From Ariolimax columbianus (lineage: Eukaryota; Mollusca; Gastropoda; Stylommatophora; Arionidae): a stretch of DNA of 64,000 bases. The stretch is from contig JAVGWX010000006.1 in NCBI GenBank assembly GCA_036924085.1, positions 39,635,246-39,699,245 of the forward strand, read 5' to 3'. Shown piece after piece: positions 51,690 to 61,740 of the stretch; position 1 is the first letter of the stretch; the number at the start of each line of letters is the position of its first letter. The notes below the pieces were generated by a model. The model was not told the DNA's origin, did not search any database, and worked only from the letters and a program-made list of their open reading frames with translations. Position numbers and translations under genes: made by a program.

Positions 51690-52498
51690 TGGTCGGGGCA
51701 AAATATACTGATCATACATGTTAGTCAGGGTCAGGCAAAATATCATACATGTTAGTCAGGGTTAGACGAAATATACTGATCAGACATGTTAGTCAGGGTC
51801 AGGCAAAATATACTGATCATACATGTTAGGGTCAGGCAAAATATACTGATCATACATGTTAGTCAGGGTCAGGAAAAATATACTAATCATACATGTTAGG
51901 ATCGGGGTCAGGCAAAATATACTGATCATACATGTTAGTCAGGGTCAGGCAAAATATACTGATCAGACTTGTTAGTCAGGGTCAGGCACAATATACTGAT
52001 CATACATGTTAGTCAGGGTCAGGCAAATTATACTGATCATACATGTTAGTTAGGGTCAGGCAAAATATACTGATCATACATGTTAGTCAGGGTCAGGCAA
52101 AATATACTGATCAGACTTTTTAGTCAGGGTCAGGCAAAATATACTGATCATACATGTTAGTCAGGGTCAGGCAAAATATACTGATCATACATGTTAGTTA
52201 GGGTCAGGCAAAATATACTGATCAATGCGCTCACCTTGACCTCCCCTCAGTCCCCCCTGGAAATGGGCTGTTTTCCTGGCAGCACGGATGCACAGTAAGG
52301 AGAGGTATCGACGTGATCTTCGTAGAAGTGAGCGACACGCAGATGGCGCCAAGCATAGCACAACCGCCAGGAAGACCCCGGTTCACCCTCATCAGCATAC
52401 TCGGAATGCGAGGAAGCTACGAAAACCCGTCACTTTACCTCCATTTTAGGGCGCACAAAAGAGTAATCCTACTCAGTGTGTGCATTAAACAACAACAA
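51690..52498 (+). mobile_element. Family M element, copy F
   Basis: + orientation: a degenerate 5' end (about 51680-51700), a VNTR of about 15 units (51700-52225) with CAAAATATACTGATCATACA and ATGTTAGTCAGGGTCAGG, a body (52228-52470) and the 3' terminus 'aagagtaatcctactcagtgtgtgcattaaacaacaacaataac'. This is a near-complete copy in the caskin-like intron. TSDs were not identified. A 62-codon frame in the body aligns only loosely with frames in other copies. Confidence 0.82.
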
Positions 52499-52499
52499 T

Positions 52500-52734
52500 A
52501 ACCTCCTGCATGTTTGCCCTTCACCTTTTCTTCCAGTATTGTTTTCAACAAGGTGTAATCTATTTTGATGTAACTAAAATATCTTGACTGTCAGACTGTT
52601 AATTCGTTCATCGGTTCTTGTTGTAACCTCTCCAAGACTTCCTTATCTGATTCCATTTCTGTCCATAGATGTACTCGATTCCTCTATATATCAATATTTA
52701 TATCATGCCATGTGCGAATTGCCAATTTATCGAT
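52500..52734 (-). pseudogene. LINE reverse-transcriptase tail fragment
   Basis: The minus strand gives a MESDKEVLERLQQEPMNELT-like stretch, a stop and LLKTILEEKVKGKHAG, the basic C-terminal region of a LINE polymerase. Confidence 0.6.
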
Positions 52735-52748
52735 TGCAATGGCAGCAT

Positions 52749-53502
52749 ACTTCTTCTTCTTCTTCTTCTTCGTACGCAGTCAGACAGCAACCATTATGTT
52801 TTCGAAAAAAGCAGCGGTCATCCTGAGGCTGTCGACACTGCCATAGAGCTTGTCTAGTGTTGCCACTGGTGATGGCCACATCTGCTCTCTCTGATCCTCG
52901 TATGTCGGGCAGTTTTGCAGCAAATGCTGAGCGGTCATTTTGCCGGTACCACACGGGCATTCGTCGGTGCCACATATCTTCAATTTGTTGAATAGGTGGT
53001 ACCTGAGTCTATTGTGGCCAGTGCGAAGTCTGAAGACCACGACCTGCTCTCTTCTTTCTGTTCAACTGGTAATAGGCATCGTTTTTGGTGTAGCCAGTAT
53101 GTTCGGTTTCCCATTTGGTCATGTATCTAGCTCTAATAAGCCGTTTTGACTCTTCGTATGTCATACTAGTATCGGGTTGTGGTAGTTTTGCACATTCTTT
53201 TGCCAGTCTGTCTGCCTCCTCGTTGCCTTAGATGTTGCAGTGAGATGGGACTCACTGCACCACTACTCTTTTTGGTGCGGCCTGCTGGCATAGTTGACAG
53301 AGTACTGCTCTTAAATCATTAAGTTCAGTATTTTTCTGGCTTTTTAGTGCTGTGACTACGGCCAGTGCATCTGTAAGCAGGACTATGTGGCTTTCATTTC
53401 TTTTACCTGTCACCATTTCTTCCACTGCCGCCCTCAGTGCCTCTGCCTCCACTTTGAAATTGCTTGTGTATTTTCCAGTAGCGAGTGACAGTGTTATTTT
53501 TC
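52749..53502 (-). mobile_element. 5'-truncated GAA-tailed RNase H LINE with perfect TSD
   Basis: The minus strand starts within RNase H (MEAEALRAAVEEM, then LLTDALAVVTALKSQ with the second catalytic Asp). It continues through the PSHCNI..NEEAD block, NRLRYHLFNKLKICGTDECP, a CPCG Cys cluster, a NCPTYEDQREQMWPSP block and a DKLYGSVDSLRMTAAFF end, then 'cgtacgaagaag'. Perfect 14-bp TSD TGCAATGGCAGCAT at 52735-52748 and 53503-53516. Two stops (Trp to TGA near 53250, Glu to TAA near 53230) interrupt an otherwise well-preserved reading, so it is a fairly young, dead-on-arrival copy. Confidence 0.95.
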
Positions 53503-53574
53503 TGCAATGGCAGCATTCAACAGGCGATCATTTATTGATTTTAATTGCATAACGTGATAATACATGTATATTGT

Positions 53575-53770
53575 CTCTGCTACAATCAGTGCAAGGAAGA
53601 CGACGAAGAGGTCGTACCATAAAGAGATGGGAGGACAATATAAAATAATGAACCCATCTCCGACCAGAGGAGGCACATGCAGCGGCCGCTGACAGAGAGG
53701 GATGTCGTGGAGTTGTGGGGATGTCTTCATGTGTGCCCCAACGACCTCACTAGTTACGGCATGATCTGAT
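53575..53770 (+). pseudogene. LINE reverse-transcriptase tail fragment
   Basis: The + strand reads GRRRRGRTIKRWEDNIK, two stops and a REGCRGVVGMSS-like end, the far C-terminus of another LINE polymerase family. Nothing is recognised in 53771-53970. Confidence 0.65.
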
Positions 53771-53974
53771 CTGAGCTGATAATCAGTGCCATTTAGGCAG
53801 CACTATCATCTCTTATGTTGTCGTGGACCACAGAAAAACCTGTACAGGTCAGCTCAAGTCATTGACGTTATTAGGTTCCTGTGCCTACTACCCACTCGAG
53901 TTTCTCTTGGCCATCCCGTCTGCACCGGTCCAAAGCTAGAATTGTCATTGACAACCACTTCTCTGTTGTCTTGT

Positions 53975-54430
53975 ACAACCACTTTTAGGGACACCGCCTT
54001 TATATGTAAAGCCACTTTTAGGTACACCACCTTTACATGTAAAGTCACTTTTAGATACACCACCTTTATATGTTAAGCTACTTTTAGATAAACCACCTTT
54101 AGAAGTGCCACCTTTATATGTAAAGCCACTTGTATGTAACCACCTTTATATGCAAAGCCACTTTTAGGTACACCATCTTTATATGTAAAGCCACTTTTAG
54201 GTGCACCATCTTTATATGTAAAGCCACTTCTAGATGTGCCACATTTATATGTAAAATTGCATTTTACACCACCTTTATAAGTAAAGCCACTTTTAGATAA
54301 ACCACCGTTATATGAAAAGCTACTTTAAGATGGGCCGTCCTTATATTTAAAGCCAATTTTAGGTACACGCCTTCATATTTAAAGCCAATTTTAGGTACAC
54401 CACATTTATATGTAAAGCCACTTTTTAAGT
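53975..54430. repeat. Minisatellite, 33-bp unit
   Basis: About 13 units of TTTATATGTAAAGCCACTTT plus TAGGTACACCACC. The 11-codon period opens frames of 69-119 codons on the minus strand. Confidence 0.95.
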
Positions 54431-54554
54431 AGAAAATGGAATATGTGCAACCAGTTATGTGTACACCATCGTACGTGTACACCATCGTACGTATACACCT
54501 TGCTGAATGTGCTCTACTGTGAATGTCAATCTTCTTCTTCGTCCTCGTTGTGAA

Positions 54555-54830
54555 ATGGACGCTATAACGATTGTGATTTAGTTTCCAACGAGGCTGCGAT
54601 ATCTGCGCCTGTAGGCCCGGCACATCCGACCTCAGCTGACTTTGTTTTGGGGAACTGGCTTAGCCTTCCCACTGCGATCCCTCTTCGATTAACCAGACTG
54701 CACTAACGCAGCTTTTTGTCTATGCTGTGATTGCAGATGGAAGACGATTCGCTGAGCCTGATGCCAGCAGATAGCTATGAGCCGCAGGCTGCGCTGCTGT
54801 TAGCTCATTGACCATGCTTAATCTCCAACT
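54555..54830 (+). repeat. Family R dispersed repeat, diverged copy
   Basis: 'gatttagtttccaacgaggctgcgatatctgcgcc', 'cggcacatccgacctcagc' and 'gatagctatgagccgcaggc' through 'gttagctcattgacc' match R. 54831-55360 has no recognised feature except a TA run at 55290-55303. Confidence 0.65.
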
Positions 54831-55364
54831 TTCTTTGTCAGGCAATCATTACAACTTGTTTCAGCTCTATGTGGAGCATACAGATTCAACAAGTACGCGC
54901 CAAATAATCAAATATTGGCCAACCCATTTCTGGACACAACTCCACACGAGAGGTCTCTGGAGGAGGGCGTATTACCATGCACTGGACTTCCGTAGATCAA
55001 GACATGGTCCGCTGGAGACTAAGCTGGGATCCGCATCTCCGCTGGGGGACGGATAATCAAGATGAAAATTATATCCGTTGAAGTTCTTGGGGCATTCAGT
55101 TCTGCAGGATTGGATAGCAAACCGCATGTCCAATCACCCTTAGTTGCCTCTTATGACATGGATGACAATTTACAGTGGTACATTTCTTTGCTACCCGTTT
55201 AGGCCCCGTCAACTTGTATATGTATGCTTTATTATGTACATAGTATCATATATGTAAACTATCCTACGGTGTGTACATAATTTTATGTCTATATATATAT
55301 ATTGGCAGACGGTAGGATCGCTGAGAAATTGAGACCAGGTGTCAGAATGCAACGTCAGTAACTT

Positions 55365-55870
55365 ATCAGATGTTACCACTGCCTAGGCATCCCGGCATTA
55401 ATTTGGCAGCAATGCAACAGCTGAACCATTGTATATTTATGCCGACTCTGTGCTACCAGTGCCAAACATGGCATCTGTCCACGGCGCGTAAGAGCAGATG
55501 TTCGACTTGTAGAGTGAAGTGTTTAAAAAAGGTCATCGTTTTACCAGGAAAAACAGATGCGGAACGACGACATTCGCAGTATGGTCAGCACTACGTGTTG
55601 TGCTGGATATATTTCCAGGCAGAAAATAAGTTGGTTTGGTTATCTCATGAGAATGCATCCTCATCAATTTCCACTGATGGCTTACAACGCTGGTCGATCT
55701 GGCTACAGGGCAAGGGGGCGGCCGCGTGGCAGGTGGATAGATGACATTAGAGTAATTGTGCAGCGACAAGGGCTCACATTGACCGACGCAACGCACTTGG
55801 CGCATGACCGACGACGTAAGCTCTCCACGTCGCTCAACGGCACAAATGGAAAGAAAACTATTATATATAG
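55365..55870 (+). pseudogene. LINE reverse-transcriptase tail fragment
   Basis: The + strand: an IFMPTLCYQCQTW block and a VKCLKKVIVLPGKTD stretch; after a frameshift MRNDDIRSMV, an ISWFGYLMRMHPHQ block, GYRARGRPRGRWIDDIRVIV and a THLAHDRRRKLSTSLNGT end. It is the clearest copy of this tail family and gives the order of its blocks. Two frames of 113-132 codons overlap it. Confidence 0.82.
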
Positions 55871-55879
55871 GTGTGTGTG

Positions 55880-56030
55880 TGGAGGTTGCGTGGTCTAGCG
55901 GTGAAGTGCCCGCTTCACAATCCCAACGCACCCGGTTCGAATCACGCTCGTTTCCAGTTTGGCAGACATGAATTATTTTTTTTCGCTCCTTTACATACGG
56001 AAACTAAAGGCAACCTGCCGTACTGCACAC
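55880..56030 (+). mobile_element. Possible tRNA-derived SINE
   Basis: GCGTGGTCTAGCGGTGAAGT (A-box region) and CCCGGTTCGAATCACG (B-box region) with tRNA-like spacing, followed by an unmatched body with a T-run. 'cgttctgcaaaggacatgatac' at 56080-56102 is a LINE 3' end fragment. Confidence 0.5.
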
Positions 56031-56109
56031 CTGCCAAGAACCTTATAACAGCCAAATAGGTTGGCCGTTTTAAGAAGCGACGTTCTGCAAAGGACATGAT
56101 ACTTACTTT

Positions 56110-56430
56110 ATATATACATCATTCTATATGTTCAACATCATGTTTACACCGCTCTGTAAATACACCATTTGAGTGTACACTATTCCATATGTATACCGTA
56201 TTAATGTGTACATGAATCTTTATAGACACTTTCGTGTGTGTACACCACTGTGTTTGTACACTATTCAATATGAACACCATTATATATGTACACGGTCTTA
56301 GTTGTATAGCATTCTGTATGTACATGATATGTACACAATAGTATATGTATGATCTGTTATTGCATCGTATGTGTACGCAATGTAAGTACACTTTCGTGTC
56401 TGTACATCTTCTTTGTAAATATGCACACCA
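56110..56430. repeat. Degenerate minisatellite in the intron, near the exon
   Basis: Loose units containing TATGTACACCATT and GTGTGTACAC. It ends about 25 bp before the next exon's acceptor. Confidence 0.7.
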
Positions 56431-56455
56431 CCACCACTCCCTTTCCTCCCCACAG

Positions 56456-56755
56456 TAGTAGCGCGACAGCAGCAGCAACTACAGCGACAGCAACCACCAC
56501 AGCAGCAGAAGCCAGCCCAAATGTACGGCCAGGTTCCCGACTTACTTAACAGAGGTCCATGCTACAGCAGCGGCATCGCCAACGCCAGCCACCACTACGG
56601 TGGCAGCGATCGGGGCTCGCTGGAAAGTTCCAGCACCGATGACAGTCAGCCTGTCACCCCTCACAGTTTCCCTTCCACGCCTTCATCGAATTTCCCTCCT
56701 CCTCCGTCGTCTATGCTGACCTCTTACCCCCAGAAGGGTCCACTACTGCACAGGG
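56456..56755 (+). CDS. Exon encoding a Gln-rich and Ser/Pro-rich linker of the SH3 (caskin-like) protein
   Basis: Acceptor 'ctttcctccccacag' ends at 56455; donor 'gtgagt' starts at 56756. The exon is 300 nt. With the single base left by the SH3 exon, its first two bases complete a Val codon, so the reading joins as VDIK-V-VARQQQQ. It also leaves one base at its end, preserving phase. The peptide has a Gln-rich start (RQQQQLQRQQPPQQQ), then MYGQVPDLLNRGPCY, a GSDRGSLESSSTDDSQ stretch and a Pro/Ser run (NFPPPPSS). It is probably disordered; SDRGS-type Ser clusters follow the SH3 in caskins as I recall them. It is rich in potential phosphosites and SH3-binding prolines. CAG/CAA mixing suggests a stable Gln tract. 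Confidence 0.82.
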
Positions 56756-57285
56756 GTGAGTTTGGTCTTTTGTTTCTCAAGTGCTACAACCGTTTCTGCC
56801 TAATTTGTGTTTGGCGTTGGTGTGCTTCTGTCTGTGAGAGATGTTGTACACGTGTGCGCTTTTGTCCATGTGTACATGTGTGTGTGCTTGTTTACACCTA
56901 TTTGTACGACGTGGGTGCTTGTTTTTGTGCGTATTTTTAACGCCTTTGCTGTTGTGATGGTGTCTCTCTGTTCATCTGCTTATGTGTGCTTCTAAATAGT
57001 GCACGTGTGTATTCGTTTATTCATGTGTGCGTTTCTGCGTGTGTCTTTGCACTTCGTGTGTGTCTGTTCGTGTGTTTGTGTGTTTCATCCGTTTGCTTTT
57101 GTTCGGTGCATGTTTGTGAGTTTACGTTTTTAGTGAGTGTGTGTGTGTATATGCTTCGAAGGAATGTCTGTTTATGCATGAGAGTGTATGAGTGATTTTT
57201 TTCGTCTACTTATGCGCATGAGTGTATGTATTTGCGTTTGTGCTCTTTTACGCATGTATGCTTATGCGTGTGAGTGTATGTATTT
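56756..57285 (+). other. Intron with GT-rich low-complexity sequence
   Basis: From about 56800 it is dominated by GTGTGTG, TTTATGCATG and TGCGTG motifs. No exon was recognised. Frames here are composition artefacts. Confidence 0.6.
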
Positions 57286-57289
57286 GTGT

Positions 57290-57970
57290 ACGTTCGACAA
57301 CGCATCAGTGTCGCCACCAAGGTAAAAAAGTATCATGCTGTAGTATTAACCACTCTGCTGCATGCCTACGGAACATGGACAGTAAATAGGATACATACTC
57401 ATGTACGGTTCTGGACACTGCTACAGCAGGACCGACAACGTCTTGAGGCCTTTCACCTTGTCAACCAGAGGCGCATCCTCGTGATCGTCTGGTAACGTCT
57501 TGAGACCTTCCATCTTGTCAACCAGAGGCGCATCCTCGAATCGTCCGGTAACGTCTTGAGGCCTTCCACCTTGTCAACCAGAGGCGCATCCTCGGATCGT
57601 CCGGTAACGTCTTGAGGCCTTCCACCTTGTCAACCAGAGGCGCATCCTCGCGATCGTCTGGCATGACATGTTTTCCAACAGTGAAGTAGTTCGACGTACT
57701 CAACTTGCAGGCGTTGCTCGTCTTTCCTGGGAAGTCTTAGCCCGTCTGAGACGCGGCCATCAGACGTGGTCATGGTCATTCGACGCGACAGGCCCTGGTC
57801 AGCTAAGCGTACTATTATATTGTTGTTGTATAGCATCCACGCTTGCTATACGTCGTTTTCGCATGAGCGGTCTGTACAGGCTACTCGAGATCAGGTGGCA
57901 GGACAAAAAACTGAAGTCTGAAACTCTTAGCAAGTCTAACATGTTGAGCATTCCTACGAGTCTACAGTAA
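57290..57970 (+). pseudogene. LINE reverse-transcriptase tails, nested, with local duplication
   Basis: The + strand begins RISVATKVKKYHAVVLTTLL with an AYGTWTV block. It then switches to QRLEAFHLVNQRRILVIVW, which belongs to a second LINE type (compare 40080-40150) and is repeated four times. It runs through a VVRRTQLAGVARLSWEVLA block and returns to the first type with LLEIRWQDKKLKSETL. This suggests that a piece of one LINE lies inside another. 57971-58430 has nothing firmly recognised. Confidence 0.7.
57431..57661. repeat. Minisatellite, about 57-bp unit from LINE coding sequence
   Basis: Four units of GGTAACGTCTTGAGGCCTTC plus CACCTTGTCAACCAGAGGCG plus CATCCTCG...ATCGTC. The unit equals the LINE segment encoding RLEAFHLVNQRRIL. 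Unit lengths of 56-58 bp shift frame between copies. Confidence 0.93.
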
Positions 57971-58435
57971 ACCCAGGTAAGATTAACGGGACACGATGCT
58001 CGCTCAGACAGACGCTCTTCAAGGGCACATAAGAAACGCTATAGACATGCCTTAAATATGTCTCTGAAAACCTTCAACGTATGAGTCATCTCCTGGGGGA
58101 TGCCTGCACAGGACGGTTCCACCTGGCGCTAGCATCGCACAAGGTGCTCAGATCATAGATCGAGACTACGTGACCGAGGCTCGGAGAAAGCGTGCCTCCG
58201 AAAAAACAGGACTTACGATTACGTTACAGCCGTCCCCTCGTATGTGTACGGCAGTGCATACCGTGCCAGGATTGAACTTTATAGTCTTATGAGATTACTT
58301 CTCGTAACACCAACTATTATTTGTTATTTTATCTGCACTTTTGTACCCGAGTTTTCACGCACGTGAGTGTTCTAATTCAATCCATCTTTCCGGATTTTCT
58401 CTCTTCTCGTACCGGGCTGCAATAGTTTGTATTAT

Positions 58436-58720
58436 ATCCCAGAAGAACCCGTAGTGCACTTTGGCAGCTCAGTGAGCTCACCTCTGCGGGGGTCCCTACT
58501 TCGTTGACAAGGTTGCTGTAACATTGTCTGTTTGCATGTGCACTGCTTAAACGCCATCAGAGGATGACCTTAGTCTGTATGTTGAATGAACTTTTCGCGA
58601 GAAACTTAACAACCTGACTGAATCATGGTAGGACCAGGAGCGAAATATGCCCCCTTTTCCGCTTGAGGCAAGCTCTCTAACTAATTTACCAGTCAAGTGT
58701 TAACCATACTGTCAATGAAT
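58436..58720 (+). repeat. Family R dispersed repeat, 3' part
   Basis: 'tcagtgagctcacctctgcgggggtccctacttcgttgacaaggttgctgtaacattgtctg', 'gtgcactgcttaaacg', 'aacctgactgaatcatg' and 'ccgcttgaggcaagctctc' match 48210-48420. The R 5' part is absent. Confidence 0.6.
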
Positions 58721-58884
58721 AAATCAAAACATTGTTATATCCCTACGGAGCATAGCTCTTCAACAAATGCAAGCCACGGCAAATGTTGACCTATCCACAC
58801 CAGTTGATGGTTTGTGGACTTTCTATAGGATGCGGCAGCCTACCCACCCAAGTCGTCTTTTACAAAATTCCTGGCAGTTTACAG

Positions 58885-59260
58885 TGCTACAATTCTTTGC
58901 TTTCCTTTCGGATCTAGATAACACTCTGTATGTGGTAAACACCAACTCAGTAGGGTTTTATATAAGACTGACAAAAGTGTATCTGTCATGCTATCAAATG
59001 GTTTCTTCGCCATTGTAGCTCTCTTAGTGATCTCACATTTTTGTATACCATCCTGCGTCATTAGTTGGCCAAGTTTTAAGTAGCTTGACACTTATCCCAG
59101 ACTTGTTCCACGTGGATACCAACTTGTAGAATTTCTTTCCTTTTGGTGATCATCATAACTTGGTATTATTTTATATCGATCTCCAGCTCACATTGCGCGG
59201 CGCTTGCTGTTTATCTTATCCATTAGGTTCTGTTGATGATCTGTATTCTCTGCCATTAAT
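58885..59260 (-). pseudogene. LINE reverse-transcriptase fragment around the YLGQ block
   Basis: The minus strand reads AENTDHQQ then NLMDKINSKRRAM, a degenerate Lys-rich strand, LGQLMTQDGIQKCEITKRAT and a KKPFDSMTDTLLSVLYKT stretch. This is the segment just after the catalytic palm. One or more stops. 59261-59425 has no recognised feature. Confidence 0.75.
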
Positions 59261-59429
59261 TCTGAAGAAATATATTCTTAATTTAATTCAGCGTCATAAG
59301 TGCCTGGGCAACCCATAGAAGACACTGTAGATGTGGGACTTAATGATAGAGACCTTGTTGTGCAAGGCTAAATGTTGTTTATGATTTGATTTTGACCAAT
59401 TCCTTTTCTTGATGCCTTCCCTTCCCTAA

Positions 59430-59520
59430 CAGTTAACCATTAACAGCTGGGTCGACTGGATCGTGCCTGTAACGGGAGTTGAACCCCGGACATTTGCCGT
59501 CTCTACATTGTGCCTTTTCG
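59430..59520 (-). mobile_element. Possible tRNA-derived SINE, family 3, reverse
   Basis: The minus strand has a B-box-like GGGGTTCAACTCCCG followed by 'atccagtcgacccagctgttaatgg'. This is the same order as the forward copy at 50990. Confidence 0.4.
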
Positions 59521-59609
59521 CATCATTCTTATCTACATTTCGCTTACTGTCAAGCATATTGCCACCACTAAAGCTGGCCTCTTGCTGAAACTGTAGATAT
59601 ATGTCCCTA

Positions 59610-59735
59610 CAGATTCCCCGTGTCAGCCATGATGTCCATGAGAAACCATAAAAACAGCGAATTGGACAGCACGTTCGATTTCTGGTATCGTCGCATTACG
59701 TGTCCGTTAACAGAATCGAGAAATTGTGATTCTGT
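59610..59735 (+). pseudogene. LINE RNase H fragment
   Basis: The + strand gives DSPVSAMMSMRNHKNSELDS, equivalent to the SLSAIMALGNHSNN region at 8968-9030. It breaks off into a trinucleotide microsatellite. Confidence 0.6.
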
Positions 59736-59741
59736 CAATGC

Positions 59742-59755
59742 AATTCTTCTTCTTC

Positions 59756-59791
<36 letters not shown>

Positions 59792-59832
59792 TTCTTCTTC
59801 TTCTTCTTCTTCTTCTTCTTCTTCTTCTTCTT

Positions 59833-59910
<78 letters not shown>

Positions 59911-59943
59911 TTTATTTTTATTATTATTATTATTATTATTATT
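59742..59943. repeat. (TTC/TTA)n microsatellite
   Basis: About 200 bp of TTA and TTC triplets in blocks (TTA, TTC, TTA). All Leu, Phe and Ile frames here are artefacts. Confidence 0.97.
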
Positions 59944-59944
59944 C

Positions 59945-60190
59945 GACCCTTCTACACCTCCAAACGGTCATCCTGGATAACAGGCTACAGCAGGCAGACT
60001 GGCTAAGGAGAAGGGATCGAAGAGGGAATGCTAACCCGGTACTAAAAAAAAGCTTGCTGAAGTCGGATGTGTTGGACCGAAAGGTGCAAATATCGCAGTC
60101 AATCTGTAAACTACGACACAACGCATTCCGTTCTCTGGACTACATTCTGCTACTTAAGCCCGTTCATGGTTTGGTAGCGGACGACTGAGA
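59945..60190 (-). repeat. Family R dispersed repeat, reverse member of an inverted pair
   Basis: In reverse orientation: 'ggataacaggctacagcaggcagactggctaaggagaagggatcgaagaggga', 'gctgaagtcggatgtgttggaccgaaaggtgcaaatatcgcagtcaatctgtaaactacgacacaacgcattccg' and 'catggtttggtagcggacgactgagaacaaac'. Confidence 0.82.
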
Positions 60191-60194
60191 ACAA

Positions 60195-60560
60195 ACAAAG
60201 CCAAGCCAAACTCCCGCTACCAATGACTTTGTAAGTAGCGGGATGCAGTCCAGAGAACGGAATGCTTTGTCGTATATGCTCTACTGCGATATTTGCACCT
60301 TTCGGTCCGACACCAACATGACATTTGTTATACTGGGTTAGCCTTTCCTCTTCGATCTTTTCAGCCAGTCTGCTTCTGTTACAGCCTGTTGTCCAGGATC
60401 ACTACGGGAATGCGCAGAATTGTCTTGGCAGTTTCTGGGTTCCTGGCGTTGACGTTAGCAGTCTGCATTGGACCACTGACCGCCACAATTCATGCATTGC
60501 TCAGCATAATGATACCCCTGGTGCAATGAAAACATACAGTGTAGCCATCTCCACCGTTAT
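60195..60560 (+). repeat. Family R dispersed repeat, forward member of an inverted pair
   Basis: 'aaactcccgctaccaatgactttg', 'gtagcgggatgcagtccagagaacggaatgctttgtcgtatatgctctactgcgatatttgcacctttcggtccgac', 'acagcctgttgtccaggatcac', 'gcattgctcagcataatgatacccctggtgcaatgaaaaca'. Its R 5' end faces the R 5' end of the reverse copy at 59945-60190, a head-to-head palindrome. Confidence 0.8.
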
Positions 60561-61130
60561 GATTCTCTTGTTACCCTGGATGTTGATCGAGGCTGTAGAC
60601 CGCCATGATTCCAGTATCAGCTCGGGATTACACTACACTGAGAGTGCCCAACTCAGTATTACTGAGCTGTGTTTGTGCCGAACACGGCACTTCTCCAAGA
60701 GAAATGAGCCCCTTGCCCGGTGAAACTGACGTATATGAGACTCCTTCCTCTCCAGGCCCCCTTCTTCCTCTCCAGGCCCCATATGTTGGTGGAGACGGTA
60801 AGCCTGTTAAGGGCTCTTCAGAATTGTTTTAGCTCGGCACTCGACATTGCACACCGTCAAATACATCACACACCCCTCTGTTGGCTGGAAGGAGCCAAAC
60901 ACATATCTGGTTTCTATCCTGGGTTAGAAGGAACGCCACAGGACACCCAGCACTATTAACTAGAATCCACAAAGGCTAATCGATCAGTGAAGATGATTAA
61001 TTATCAGAACAGAGCACCCATGAATACCAGCTAGAATAAAAATGTAGTGGATTCCATCACAATGTGAGATACGAGGCGCGTTAAAATTAAACCCGCCCCA
61101 TTTAAGTTATTACAAGGATATTTGACCACA
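60561..61130. other. No recognised gene
   Basis: Short CT-rich direct repeat at 60742-60780 ('ctccttcctctccaggccccc'). No domain, exon or other repeat copy was recognised. Confidence 0.4.
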
Positions 61131-61134
61131 TTAA

Positions 61135-61315
61135 ACGCCATAATGGCCTCGAAAGCGGGGTTTAGGCAGACCTAGGAGAAGATGGATAGAAGGCATCCTG
61201 GAGGTCCTGAATATGAAAACGACAGAGGCGGGAGGTCTGGCTAGAGATCGAGTCTTACAGATCGACTGTTGTAAGAGTGACGTTCTGCAAAGGACATGAT
61301 ACGTGATGATATGAA
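61135..61315 (+). pseudogene. LINE 3' end fragment
   Basis: The + strand reads GRPRRRWIEGILEVLNMKT, an EAGGLARDRVLQIDC-like stretch, and 'gtgacgttctgcaaaggacatgatacgtgatgat', the standard 3' end and GATGAT-type tail of the LINE family at 17575 and 48440. Confidence 0.78.
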
Positions 61316-61529
61316 AGGAACAGGTATGGCAGAATTAAACAAAGCAATTGTTATGAAGCAAGCATAGGCGCGCAGGTAGACATGATGACAGACAGAAAGA
61401 CTAGGCAGAGAGGGAAGAACCAAAACTCAAACTGAAGACAGTGCTGCATGTTAAGACCTAAAGATGGAAATAAAAGTTAGCTATGAAGACAAAGGACACA
61501 GGGACCACCCATGCTCTTCATTGTCGGCG

Positions 61530-61740
61530 TTCGATCGGAAAAGAACGTTGCGGCGCAGTGTTTACAGCGAAGCTACGATACTTGCCCATGCGCAGAACCC
61601 GGCACATCCGATTTCAGAAAGCCATTGTTTGGGACCTCGTTTGCATTCGATACCTATTCTTTTAGCCAGGCCGCATGGTTGCAGCCTGTTTCCAGGGCCG
61701 ACGCTTGTAGATGGAATAGGGTCTTGGTCTGATATGTGTC
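61530..61740 (+). repeat. Family R dispersed repeat, left of an R-derived array
   Basis: 'gcagtgtttacagcgaagctacgatacttgcccatgcgcagaacccggcacatccgatttcag', 'gttgcagcctgtttccagggccgac', 'gggtcttggtctgatatgtgtc'. It continues into the 33-bp array. Confidence 0.72.

Noticed and set aside
56807..57195. Val/Cys/Phe-rich frames after the linker exon
   Set aside because: GT-rich intron sequence beyond a good donor site; reading through the donor is not supported.
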